From: Burkholderiaceae bacterium
GTDB lineage: Bacteria; Pseudomonadota; Gammaproteobacteria; Burkholderiales; Burkholderiaceae
DNA: 22,728 nt
Direction: 5' to 3'
Assembly (NCBI GenBank): GCA_947380285.1
Contig: CANCQD010000027.1
Location: 1 to 22,728, forward strand
Shown here: positions 15,313 to 22,728 of the stretch, one piece after another
Layout of the letters: the number at the start of each line of letters is the position of its first letter
How positions within the stretch are numbered: position 1 is the first letter of the stretch
Position numbers and translations under genes: made by a program
Notes under the pieces: model-generated
What the model saw: the letters and a program-made list of their open reading frames with translations, nothing else
What the model was told of the DNA's origin: nothing
Database searches by the model: none

Positions 15313-15840
15313 TTACTTCTGGCTATTTAAAGCCTTGATAACATCATCGGTTACGTCAGCCTTAGGACTGACATAAGCCGCTTCTTGAACAATGATGTCA
15401 ATTTTTCTTTGCTCTGCAATTTGCTTTAATACTAAGTTTGCTTTTTCAGCAATCTTTGCGCGCTCTTCAAATGTACGTTGATTGAGATCCTCAGTAAATT
15501 CGCGTTGCTTGCGTTGTAATTCACGGTCTTGATCGGCCAATTCACGTTGACGACGTACACGCTCAGCTTCATTCATCACTGCGGCATCACGATCGAGCTT
15601 TTCAGCTGCAGACTTAATTTTTTGGGCAGCATCGCGCAGATCATTCTGACGCTTGGTAAATTCGTTTTGCAAGCGAGTTTGCATCGCTTTTGCTAAGTTG
15701 GACTCATTAAATACTTTCTCGGAGTTCACAACTGCAACACGGGTTCCCGCGTCTTGAGCAAAAGCCTGTGAAGCAGCAATCGCTGTCACAGCAGCAAGAA
15801 CGCCGACTTGAATCCATTTTGAAGATTGATAAAACTTCAT
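15313..15840 (-). CDS. skp: Periplasmic chaperone Skp/OmpH family
   Basis: Skp is a trimeric periplasmic chaperone that carries unfolded outer-membrane proteins to the BAM complex. The 175-residue precursor begins MKFYQSSKWIQVGVLAAV, a Sec signal peptide cleaved after AFA at about residue 28. The mature part starts DAGTRVAVVNSEKVFNES, the family beta-strand, then a long charged coiled-coil arm of about 90 residues rich in Lys, Arg, Glu and Gln, and closes with IAEQRKIDIIVQEAAYVSPK. The ATG at 15838-15840 is chosen because AAGGAAAG lies just upstream; an in-frame TTG at 15858 would put that site inside the gene. It is 18 bases after the bamA stop and 5 before lpxD. Confidence 0.95.
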   Translation of the reverse strand: MKFYQSSKWIQVGVLAAVTAIAASQAFAQDAGTRVAVVNSEKVFNESNLAKAMQTRLQNEFTKRQNDLRDAAQKIKSAAEKLDRDAAVMNEAERVRRQRELADQDRELQRKQREFTEDLNQRTFEERAKIAEKANLVLKQIAEQRKIDIIVQEAAYVSPKADVTDDVIKALNSQK

Positions 15841-15844
15841 AAAA

Positions 15845-15852
15845 CTTTCCTT
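15845..15852 (-). promoter_or_regulatory. Strong ribosome-binding site deciding the skp start
   Basis: AAGGAAAG with four T between it and the ATG. This is one of the best Shine-Dalgarno matches in the block and supports high expression of the periplasmic chaperone; it rules against the upstream in-frame TTG. Confidence 0.75.
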
Positions 15853-15858
15853 AAACAA

Positions 15859-18207
15859 TTAAAACGCTGTACCTACCTGGAACTGCAAACGCTGGATATT
15901 GTCCGTTGGTTGTGACTTATACGGAATACCATAGCTGAATTTCAAAGGTCCAAGCGGTGATATCCATGATAAACCCAATCCATAGGAGTATCTTAGAACT
16001 AAATTGATGTTTTGCCCAAATGCATTACCACCGTCTACGAAGGTAAATAGGCGGAGGGTTTTATCTACCCCAGAGCCAGGAACTGGGAATGTGTATTCCA
16101 CATTACTAACAATCTTAGACTGTCCGCCCGTTGGCTGATAAGCGCCAATATAGGTGTTGTAGTACTGCGGTCCTAAAGAGCCTGGAGAATAGCCGCGCAC
16201 AGAACCAATACCACCTACATAGTAGTTTTTGGTAATTGGGAATGGATTACTGCCGTAAGCCTGGCCATAACCCACTTCACCATTAAAGGACAGAATATTG
16301 GCCTTTGAAAAGGAGTGGTATTTCTGATACTGGCCATAAATACGATAAAAAGTGAGGTCTCCAACAGGGGTTCCAACTTCGCCCGAGAGTTGCTCCAAAG
16401 ATCCGGTCGAAGGAATCAATGAGCTATCGCGACCATCGCGCGCCCAACCAACGGTGATCGGAACGTTATAAGTTGTTACTGTGCCAGGATAGCCTGGTGA
16501 AGCTACCCCATAACTCATTGCGTAATTTAGATACGGTATTGGAGTGTTGGCAGAGGTTTTAATTTGAAAGGCCTCAAGACCAGTTCCAAAAAATACCCTG
16601 TCTACTTCTGTATAGGGCACGCCAAATTTAATATTCGAACCAACAGACTTGATTTGGTAATCAGGATCGCCAGCGTAGTACAAAGGCTTGGATGAGCGGT
16701 AGTACAAATCGGTATAGCGACTGATGCCATCCTCAGTAAAGTAGGGATCGTAATTAGAAAGGGTTAAATTCTGAGTAATCTTACCCAGAGATGCATTCAA
16801 ACCAATTGCAGTGCCAGTACCAAAGGCGTTATCTTGGTTAATACCAGCAGACAAAATCAATTTCTCAGTGGAGGAGAAGCCAGCACCAATGGTAATTGCA
16901 CCTGTTGGCTTTTCAGTAACCTTAACGTTGACGTCAACTTGATCTGGAGAACCAGGAACGTCTTCGGTGGTGATATCCGTCTCAGTAAAATAACCTAAAC
17001 GACCTAAGCGCTTTTTAGATAAATCAATCTTATCGCTATCAAACCAAGAGCTTTCAAACTGACGCATTTCGCGACGAATGACCATATCGCGAGTTTTAGC
17101 GTTCCCAGAAATAGCAACTTGACGGACATAGATTCGGCGGCCAGGATCAACCACCAAAGTGAGATCTACCTCAGCTATATCGCGGCGGATATCCGGTTGA
17201 GGGTTAATGGTTGCAAACGCATAGCCATAAGAACCCAAGACTTCAGCAATCGCCTTAGTACTCTCTGTTAATCGAGCGGATGAGAAAGTATCTCCCGGCT
17301 TTAGAACAATCAACTGCATCAACTCTGATTCTTTACCAAGAGTTTCACCAGCTAAACGCACATCCTTAACGGTGAACTTCTTGCCTTCACGAATACTGAT
17401 CGTTAGATAAATGCCTTTTTTGTCTGGCGTAATAGAAACCTGCGTGGAATCAATCACAAACTCGAGATAACCACGATTGAGATAGTACGAACGAATATTC
17501 TCTAAATCAGCAGTTAATTTTTGCTTGGAATACAGATTGTCTTTGCTGTACCAAGATAACCATCCGCCAGTTTTTAACTGCATCTCGCTTTTTAACGTGC
17601 TTTCACTGAAAGCTTCCGTTCCAATGAAGCTAATCTCTTCAATTTTAGCAACAGGCCCTTCATCAATATTGAAGTACACAGCTACTTGATTGCGCTCAAC
17701 CGGAGTAACGGTAGCAACCACTTCTGCCGCATACATACCCTTACCAACATATTGGCGTTTTAATTCTTGCTCAGCTTTATCGATCAACGCTTTATCGTAA
17801 AAACGCGCTTCAGCCAAGCCAACCGCTTTTAAAGACTTGCGAACAACTTCAGGATCAAATTCTTTCATCCCGGTAAATTCAATACGGGCAATCGTAGGAC
17901 GCTCTTCAACGATCACAATGAGCACATTACCCTGCGCTTGAATCTGGACGTCTCTAAAAAAGCCTGTGGTGTAGAGAGCCTTAATTGATTCCGCACCTTT
18001 TTCTTCGGTAAAGGTTTCACCCACTTGAACAGGTAGGTAACTAAACACTGTGCCTGGCTCTACGCGCTGCAAACCTTCAACACGAATATCTTTCACCACA
18101 AATGCGTCGGCTGCAGATGCATTCAAACTCAACCCAAGGGCAAAAAATACCAAGATGTGGGCAATGAAACGGGCAAAAATACGGAAAGAGTATGTCAGAG
18201 AATTCAA
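15859..18207 (-). CDS. bamA: Outer membrane protein assembly factor BamA (TTG start)
   Basis: BamA is the essential core of the outer-membrane protein insertion machine. The 782-residue precursor has a signal peptide (cleavage near ASA-ADAF, about residue 32), five POTRA repeats to about residue 430 (starting VVKDIRVEGLQRVEPGTVFS), and a 16-strand Omp85 barrel. GSVRGYSPGSLGP is the conserved VRGY loop that locks the barrel, and the C-terminus LQFQVGTAF ends in the Phe of a beta-signal. The start must be TTG at 18205-18207: the frame closes with TAA eight codons upstream, no ATG occurs before about residue 115, and the signal peptide needs this start. It overlaps the rseP stop as TTGA and has no visible Shine-Dalgarno, so translation should depend on termination of rseP. 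Confidence 0.97.
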   Translation of the reverse strand: MNSLTYSFRIFARFIAHILVFFALGLSLNASAADAFVVKDIRVEGLQRVEPGTVFSYLPVQVGETFTEEKGAESIKALYTTGFFRDVQIQAQGNVLIVIVEERPTIARIEFTGMKEFDPEVVRKSLKAVGLAEARFYDKALIDKAEQELKRQYVGKGMYAAEVVATVTPVERNQVAVYFNIDEGPVAKIEEISFIGTEAFSESTLKSEMQLKTGGWLSWYSKDNLYSKQKLTADLENIRSYYLNRGYLEFVIDSTQVSITPDKKGIYLTISIREGKKFTVKDVRLAGETLGKESELMQLIVLKPGDTFSSARLTESTKAIAEVLGSYGYAFATINPQPDIRRDIAEVDLTLVVDPGRRIYVRQVAISGNAKTRDMVIRREMRQFESSWFDSDKIDLSKKRLGRLGYFTETDITTEDVPGSPDQVDVNVKVTEKPTGAITIGAGFSSTEKLILSAGINQDNAFGTGTAIGLNASLGKITQNLTLSNYDPYFTEDGISRYTDLYYRSSKPLYYAGDPDYQIKSVGSNIKFGVPYTEVDRVFFGTGLEAFQIKTSANTPIPYLNYAMSYGVASPGYPGTVTTYNVPITVGWARDGRDSSLIPSTGSLEQLSGEVGTPVGDLTFYRIYGQYQKYHSFSKANILSFNGEVGYGQAYGSNPFPITKNYYVGGIGSVRGYSPGSLGPQYYNTYIGAYQPTGGQSKIVSNVEYTFPVPGSGVDKTLRLFTFVDGGNAFGQNINLVLRYSYGLGLSWISPLGPLKFSYGIPYKSQPTDNIQRLQFQVGTAF

Positions 18208-19337
18208 GGCGAAATATAGCGTTGTAAATCGTTAAACAAGGCCAGCAACGACATAGAAATCAGTAAAAAGAAGCCCACTTTTTGGAGCTGCTCCTGCATT
18301 GATGTCGAAATCCGCTTACCGGCTACCAACTCCCATGCATCATACAGTAGCTGACCCCCATCTAGCATTGGAAAAGGCAGCAAATTCAACAAACCAATGC
18401 TAATGCTCATAAGTGCTAAAAAGGCTAAAAATGGCTGCCACCCTACCTGAGCTGATTTACCCGCCATATCGGCAATACTGATGGTTCCACCCAGCTGTTT
18501 TAGGGAGGTGCTTCCAGTAAATAATCCGGCCATTAGCCTTGCAGAAACCTTGGTAACCACCCAGACCCTTCTAGATGCAAATACGATTGCATCTATTGGC
18601 CCTAACTTGAGATCCTGCCACTCTGCCAAGGGTGTTAAAGCAGGCAAAATGCCCAGCGACCGCATTGCATCGCCATTAGGGGTAATTTTGGGCAAATCTA
18701 TGGCATAAAAGGCCTTAACTGAGCTTACACCGGCAGGAGTTTCAAGCTCTAGAGCAAACCCATTCTCCCCAGTAAGAGCATCCATCAAACTCCAGCGCAA
18801 GGAATTCCAGCTTGGAACAGGAGAAAAATCACCAAAAAGGGGCACATTATCCTGTCCAGAGCCTAAATCCTGCCATCCAATCACCCGATCTCCTGCTGCT
18901 AGACCGAGCTTGGCAGCAACGGAATGCTCAGGGGGGCTCTGCAAAACGGCTGGCAATTGTGGAGCGCCGGATATATAGATAAGAGTAAAAAAGATAATTG
19001 CTAGAAAAAAATTGGCGAAAGGGCCGGCGGCCACAATGAAAGAACGTTGCCAAAGCGGCTTTCGATCAAAAGCCTGAGACTCCTCGGCTGGTGAAATAGC
19101 TTGCTGAGGGTCTCGACCATCGAGCAGCTTGACATATCCACCTAAGGGAATCGATGCCAATACCCACTCTGTTTTATTTTTCGCGTGATAAGTCAATAAA
19201 GGCTTACCAAATCCAACTGCAAAGCGCAGCACACGAACACCACAGCAGCGGGCTGCTAAAAAATGTCCAAACTCATGAAAGCTAACCAAGACTCCAAGGG
19301 TCAATAAAAACGCAGCAAGAGTAATTAATGCTTGCAA
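18204..19337 (-). CDS. rseP: Site-2 protease RseP, apparently single-PDZ form (TTG start)
   Basis: RseP is an inner-membrane zinc protease that cuts anti-sigma factors and leftover signal peptides within the membrane. Zinc ligands His21, Glu22 and His25 are in [16 protein letters not shown]; the third ligand is Asp326 in [13 protein letters not shown]. Four membrane segments are evident (near residues 1-20, 100-120, 302-322 and 355-372). The protein is 377 residues against about 450 in E. coli. One PDZ-like region ([19 protein letters not shown]) is present; the reading then passes from [20 protein letters not shown] straight to the later conserved region, so the second PDZ appears absent. 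The TTG at 19335-19337 has GAGGGA six bases upstream and overlaps dxr by 13 bases. Confidence 0.95.
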   Translation of the reverse strand: MQALITLAAFLLTLGVLVSFHEFGHFLAARCCGVRVLRFAVGFGKPLLTYHAKNKTEWVLASIPLGGYVKLLDGRDPQQAISPAEESQAFDRKPLWQRSFIVAAGPFANFFLAIIFFTLIYISGAPQLPAVLQSPPEHSVAAKLGLAAGDRVIGWQDLGSGQDNVPLFGDFSPVPSWNSLRWSLMDALTGENGFALELETPAGVSSVKAFYAIDLPKITPNGDAMRSLGILPALTPLAEWQDLKLGPIDAIVFASRRVWVVTKVSARLMAGLFTGSTSLKQLGGTISIADMAGKSAQVGWQPFLAFLALMSISIGLLNLLPFPMLDGGQLLYDAWELVAGKRISTSMQEQLQKVGFFLLISMSLLALFNDLQRYISP

Positions 19338-20521
19338 AGAACATCCCTCACTACCGCTTGCGCTGTTTGACGAGCACGTGCATCAACATCCAAGATTAAT
19401 TCTAAAGAGTCTGCATTAACAGAAGGGATGGTATTTAATACCTTCTCCACTACTACCGGAATCTGCAAGTACGGCAAACCCTCACCCAAGAAAGCGGCAA
19501 CAGCAATTTCATTAGCAGCATTGAGAACAGTTGGCGCAGTGCCACCTCTGTAAGCAGCAGCAAACGCCAAAGAAAGGCACGGAAAACGTTCGAGTTCGGG
19601 TTCAGTAAAACTCAAGGAGGCTAGCTGCGTCAAACTCAATGGCGCCACACCAGCATCAATTCGCTCTGGCCATGCCAGGCCGTAAGCAATAGGAGTACGC
19701 ATGTCGGGTTGACCCAACTGCGCCAGCACCGAACCGTCACGATAACGGACCATTGAATGGACAAGACTTTGCGGATGAATCAATACTTTAATTTTTTCTA
19801 AAGGTAAGCCGAATAACCAGAAGGCCTCGATAACCTCAAGACCTTTGTTCATCATCGTCGCAGAATCTACTGAAATTTTTCTACCCATCACCCAATTGGG
19901 ATGAGCGCAGGCTTGCTCTGGAGTAATACTTGCCAGCTGTTCAAGCGGGGTATTTCTGAATGGGCCACCTGAAGCAGTTAACCAAAGCTCCTCCACCCCT
20001 AGACTAGGATTGGGATCTTTAGAAAATTGACTAGGCAGACATTGAAAGATCGCATTATGTTCGCTATCAATTGGCAATAACTCGCCGCCACCTACTTTCA
20101 TTGCCTGCATGAATAAATCACCAGACATTACCAATGCTTCTTTATTTGCGAGCAGTACCCTTTTCCCTGCTTTAGCGGCAGCTAATGTCGGAACCAATCC
20201 TGCAGCACCTACAATGGCAGCCATTACAGCGTCACAATCAGATTCTGTAACTGCGCTCACTAAGGCTTGTGGTCCATACAAGACTTCGGTATGTATTTTT
20301 CTATCTAGTAAAAGCTTAGTTAAGCGGGCTGCACCAGCAGCATCCGCCACAACAGCAATGGCTGGATTAAATTCAGCACACTGCTCAGCAAGCACATCAA
20401 CCTGTTTTGCTGCAGTTAGCGCAACCACCTTAAAACGATCTGGATGCGCGCGGATAACGTCTAGTGTATTGACACCAATAGACCCAGTTGAGCCTAGAAT
20501 AGCAACTCGCTTCACAGACAT
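19325..20521 (-). CDS. dxr: 1-deoxy-D-xylulose 5-phosphate reductoisomerase
   Basis: Dxr makes 2-C-methyl-D-erythritol 4-phosphate, the first committed step of the MEP isoprenoid pathway, with NADPH and a divalent metal. The 398-residue product has [18 protein letters not shown] (NADPH-binding), [28 protein letters not shown] with metal ligands Asp152 and Glu154, and [16 protein letters not shown] with [20 protein letters not shown]. All are in the usual order and spacing. The ATG shares one base with the cdsA stop (TGATG), and its 3' end overlaps rseP by 13 bases. It supplies precursors for undecaprenyl phosphate made by UppS in the same block. Confidence 0.97.
   Translation of the reverse strand: MSVKRVAILGSTGSIGVNTLDVIRAHPDRFKVVALTAAKQVDVLAEQCAEFNPAIAVVADAAGAARLTKLLLDRKIHTEVLYGPQALVSAVTESDCDAVMAAIVGAAGLVPTLAAAKAGKRVLLANKEALVMSGDLFMQAMKVGGGELLPIDSEHNAIFQCLPSQFSKDPNPSLGVEELWLTASGGPFRNTPLEQLASITPEQACAHPNWVMGRKISVDSATMMNKGLEVIEAFWLFGLPLEKIKVLIHPQSLVHSMVRYRDGSVLAQLGQPDMRTPIAYGLAWPERIDAGVAPLSLTQLASLSFTEPELERFPCLSLAFAAAYRGGTAPTVLNAANEIAVAAFLGEGLPYLQIPVVVEKVLNTIPSVNADSLELILDVDARARQTAQAVVRDVLCKH
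19344..19349 (-). promoter_or_regulatory. Ribosome-binding site supporting the rseP TTG start
   Basis: GAGGGA on the minus strand is six bases before TTG at 19335-19337, inside the last codons of dxr. No ATG in the rseP frame is available near the conserved N-terminus. Confidence 0.65.
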
Positions 20522-21348
20522 CAGACCAACCCCGCCAAGAGTGCTGCGATTGGCATAGCTGGAATCAAAGCATCTACACGATCCAACACACCACCGTGAC
20601 CTGGCAGCAAATGAGACGAATCCTTAACGCCAGCCAAACGCTTTAGCTGGGACTCAAATAAGTCTCCAAAAATACTGAAGGCAGTCAACACCGTCACCAT
20701 CAAGAACATCGGAACCCAACCAAAGCGGATGGCCCACGCACCAAACAAAGTAGATTCGAAGGGCAAAAAGTAAACACATAAGAATGCGTAAACATAGCAA
20801 AGTATTAAACCACCAATAGCGCCTTCGATAGATTTTCCGGGGCTAATTTGTACTGCAAGTTTATGTTTACCAAAAGCTTTACCAACAAAGTATGCGCCAA
20901 TATCTGCAACCCATACTAGGGCAATACTGCTGAGCAAAAAGATCAGCCCCAGCTCACGCAAGAACACCAATGCAAACCAAGTAGCCGGCAACACAATTAA
21001 ACCAAGCACTACATAAAAAGGCCTCAGCTTTTCTAATGAGAGATTCATTCCCTTAGCCAATATAAATGGCGCAATAAAGAACCAGAAAATAACAGCTAGA
21101 AGTAATAAAGCAAATTGCCATGAGGCGTTTTGCATAGCCAGCAAAAGCAAAATAATCGCTAAACAAAATAATGCATATATCCAAGCTGCTCGCCCTGCTT
21201 CAGGCGCAAGCAAGCGACTCCATTCCCAAGCAGCAGCTAACAAAGCTACCAAAAAGAAAGCGCCAATGTAAATTTGGGGAAGTAGAAACAAGATAGGCAG
21301 CAATACCGCCAGTAGGACAAGGGCGGTAATGACTCTGGTTTTTAGCAT
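20521..21348 (-). CDS. cdsA: Phosphatidate cytidylyltransferase
   Basis: CdsA makes CDP-diacylglycerol from phosphatidic acid and CTP, the branch point of phospholipid synthesis, in the inner membrane. The 275-residue protein is very hydrophobic with about eight membrane segments. The C-terminal signature is complete: [20 protein letters not shown], then GVLDRVDAL, which matches the CDP-diglyceride synthase pattern with its metal-binding Asp residues. [17 protein letters not shown] and [12 protein letters not shown] are further family motifs. It follows uppS by 27 bases and ends overlapping the dxr start by one base. Confidence 0.96.
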   Translation of the reverse strand: MLKTRVITALVLLAVLLPILFLLPQIYIGAFFLVALLAAAWEWSRLLAPEAGRAAWIYALFCLAIILLLLAMQNASWQFALLLLAVIFWFFIAPFILAKGMNLSLEKLRPFYVVLGLIVLPATWFALVFLRELGLIFLLSSIALVWVADIGAYFVGKAFGKHKLAVQISPGKSIEGAIGGLILCYVYAFLCVYFLPFESTLFGAWAIRFGWVPMFLMVTVLTAFSIFGDLFESQLKRLAGVKDSSHLLPGHGGVLDRVDALIPAMPIAALLAGLV

Positions 21349-21375
21349 GAGAAATGTACTTGGTAACGAACTATG

Positions 21376-22149
21376 TCAAATTGCATCACTCATGGCTTGC
21401 GATACAAGCTGAGCACTAGTACGACCAAAGCGGCGCTCGCGCTGGGTAAACCAGTCAAACGCCTTATGTAATTCTTTCTCATCAAAGTCGGGCCACAAGA
21501 CATCTGTGAAATACAACTCGGTATAAGCTAGTTGCCATAATAGGAAATTACTTACGCGCTGCTCGCCACCAGTACGAATAAATAAGTCAGGCTCTGGAGC
21601 GAAAGCCATCGACAGATGAGGTTGAAGTAATTCCTCGGTAACTTGCTCTGGCTTTAAATTAGGATTGACAGATAGACATCGACGCATTGCTTGCAAGATG
21701 TCCCAGCGACCACCATAGTTTGCAGCAATCGTTAATGTTAAACCTTTGCAGGCAGCAGTCTTTTGCTCGGAAAATTCCACCATCTCTTGAATCGCGGAAT
21801 CAAAACGGCTTAAGTCGCCAATTAAGCGCAGGGCAATATCATTTTCAGCAAGGCGAGATACCTCGCCCTTGAGGGACTTGAGAAACAGCTTCATCAAGAA
21901 ACTCACCTCTTCTGGTGGGCGGCGCCAGTTCTCAGAACTAAAAGCAAATACTGTCAAATACTCAACACCAAGCTTGCGGCATTCTCCAACAATCTTGCGA
22001 ACTGCACTCAAACCCTCTGAGTGTCCTGCAACGCGAGGCATCATGCGCTTGCTAGCCCAGCGCCCATTCCCATCCATGATGATCGCCACATGGCGAGGTA
22101 TCACACTCACCTCTGGAATGACTAGGGTTGAACTGGAATGTTGAGTCAT
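21376..22149 (-). CDS. uppS: Undecaprenyl diphosphate synthase
   Basis: UppS is a cis-prenyltransferase that builds the C55 undecaprenyl diphosphate carrier used for peptidoglycan and O-antigen. The 257-residue product contains the five conserved regions: [13 protein letters not shown] with catalytic Asp26, [45 protein letters not shown] and [20 protein letters not shown] followed by [15 protein letters not shown]. It lies between frr (24 bases upstream) and cdsA (27 bases downstream), the conserved order. No clear Shine-Dalgarno precedes the ATG, although the N-terminus agrees with family length. Confidence 0.97.
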   Translation of the reverse strand: MTQHSSSTLVIPEVSVIPRHVAIIMDGNGRWASKRMMPRVAGHSEGLSAVRKIVGECRKLGVEYLTVFAFSSENWRRPPEEVSFLMKLFLKSLKGEVSRLAENDIALRLIGDLSRFDSAIQEMVEFSEQKTAACKGLTLTIAANYGGRWDILQAMRRCLSVNPNLKPEQVTEELLQPHLSMAFAPEPDLFIRTGGEQRVSNFLLWQLAYTELYFTDVLWPDFDEKELHKAFDWFTQRERRFGRTSAQLVSQAMSDAI

Positions 22150-22173
22150 GAAAATGTGAGAATTCAGGACGGC

Positions 22174-22728
22174 TTAAACCGTCATGATCTCTTTTTCTTT
22201 TTCAGTAATGATCTTGTCAATATCAATTACTGCTTTATCAGTCATCTTCTGAATTTCATCAGTAGCACGACGTTCATCATCCTCAGAGATTTCTTTGTCT
22301 TTCGTTAAGCGCTTGAGATGCTCATTCGCATCACGGCGTAAGTTACGTACGGCAATCTTTGTATCTTCACCTTCGCTTTTTACAACCTTAGTGAGTTCAC
22401 GGCGACGCTCTTCAGTCAAGGCAGGCATTGGCACACGAATCACGGTACCCTGTGACGCTGGATTTAAACCTAAATCAGAATCACGAATCGCCTTCTCAAT
22501 TACCGCAACCATAGTCTTTTCAAAAGGCTGAACATTAATAGTGCGGGCATCTGCCAAACCTAAGCTGGCAACTTGGCTTAATGGCGTTGGATTACCGTAG
22601 TAATCCACCTGAATGTGCTCCAAAATTCCTGGGTTAGCACGGCCAGAGCGAATCTTGGCTAAATTGATCTTCAAAGCCTCAAGAGACTTTTGCATCTTTT
22701 GATCGGTATTGGTTTTAATTTCTGCTGC
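22174..22728 (-). CDS. frr: Ribosome recycling factor, 5' end beyond window
   Basis: Ribosome recycling factor splits post-termination ribosomes with EF-G. The reading is open to the window edge and begins [20 protein letters not shown], so only a few N-terminal residues are missing; the internal Met at 22693-22695 is not the start. Conserved pieces are [51 protein letters not shown] and [18 protein letters not shown], forming the three-helix bundle and small beta domain. The 184 visible residues match the usual 185 or so. It is the first visible gene of the minus-strand block; upstream genes (pyrH and tsf in many relatives) would lie beyond the right edge. Confidence 0.97.
   Translation of the reverse strand, partial: AAEIKTNTDQKMQKSLEALKINLAKIRSGRANPGILEHIQVDYYGNPTPLSQVASLGLADARTINVQPFEKTMVAVIEKAIRDSDLGLNPASQGTVIRVPMPALTEERRRELTKVVKSEGEDTKIAVRNLRRDANEHLKRLTKDKEISEDDERRATDEIQKMTDKAVIDIDKIITEKEKEIMTV

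Noticed and set aside
20109..20558. Long open frame (149 codons) antisense to dxr.
   Set aside because: It is a composition-driven shadow of a conserved gene; the product is low-complexity Ala/Ser/Thr-rich with no family motif.

Overview
The window looks like chromosomal DNA of a betaproteobacterium of the Burkholderiales, most likely Polynucleobacter or a close relative. This is inferred from a moderate base composition (mid-40s % G+C by eye, not computed), very compact gene packing, the order frr-uppS-cdsA-dxr-rseP-bamA-skp-lpxD-fabZ-lpxA-lpxB-rnhB, and the guaB-rnfH-ratA/smpB neighbourhood. No rRNA, tRNA, insertion sequence, prophage or CRISPR array was seen.

Layout, left to right. (1) Positions 1-1362, minus strand: the 5' part of guaB, then rnfH and ratA, which overlap by 8 bases. 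(2) Positions 1388-6153, plus strand: smpB, then a four-gene cluster of circularly permuted ATP-grasp, alpha-E protein, transglutaminase-like protease and Anbu proteasome-like peptidase. Just upstream of the ATP-grasp gene lie three alternating half-sites resembling NtrC operators, about one helical turn apart. (3) A strong two-way hairpin at 6191-6220 separates this cluster from ppsA on the minus strand. The divergent gene ppsR encodes the enzyme that regulates PEP synthase. (4) Positions 9584-10302: a low-density stretch with two imperfect hairpins, one possible 18-codon reading frame, a secreted protein of unknown function and an inverted repeat. (5) Positions 10303-22728, minus strand: a 13-gene block running frr (cut by the window edge), uppS, cdsA, dxr, rseP, bamA, skp, lpxD, fabZ, lpxA, lpxB, rnhB and a SpoU-type RNA methyltransferase. 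Gaps are short, and many start and stop codons overlap.

How the genes work together. The right half is an envelope-building operon: isoprenoid supply (dxr), the undecaprenyl carrier (uppS), phospholipid precursor (cdsA), lipid A (lpxD, fabZ, lpxA, lpxB), outer-membrane protein assembly (bamA, skp) and envelope-stress proteolysis (rseP), with ribosome recycling (frr) and RNase HII attached. The left-centre cluster is the most unusual part. Anbu with ATP-grasp, alpha-E and transglutaminase partners is a recurrent association whose substrate is not established to my knowledge. It has been proposed to make or attach and then hydrolyse a peptide. Here the Anbu subunit carries an extra lysine-rich, histone-H1-like C-terminal tail, and the cluster appears to have nitrogen-type operator sites.

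Several start codons were re-assigned from the sequence: TTG for bamA, rseP and probably lpxB, and internal ATGs for skp, lpxA and the ATP-grasp gene.
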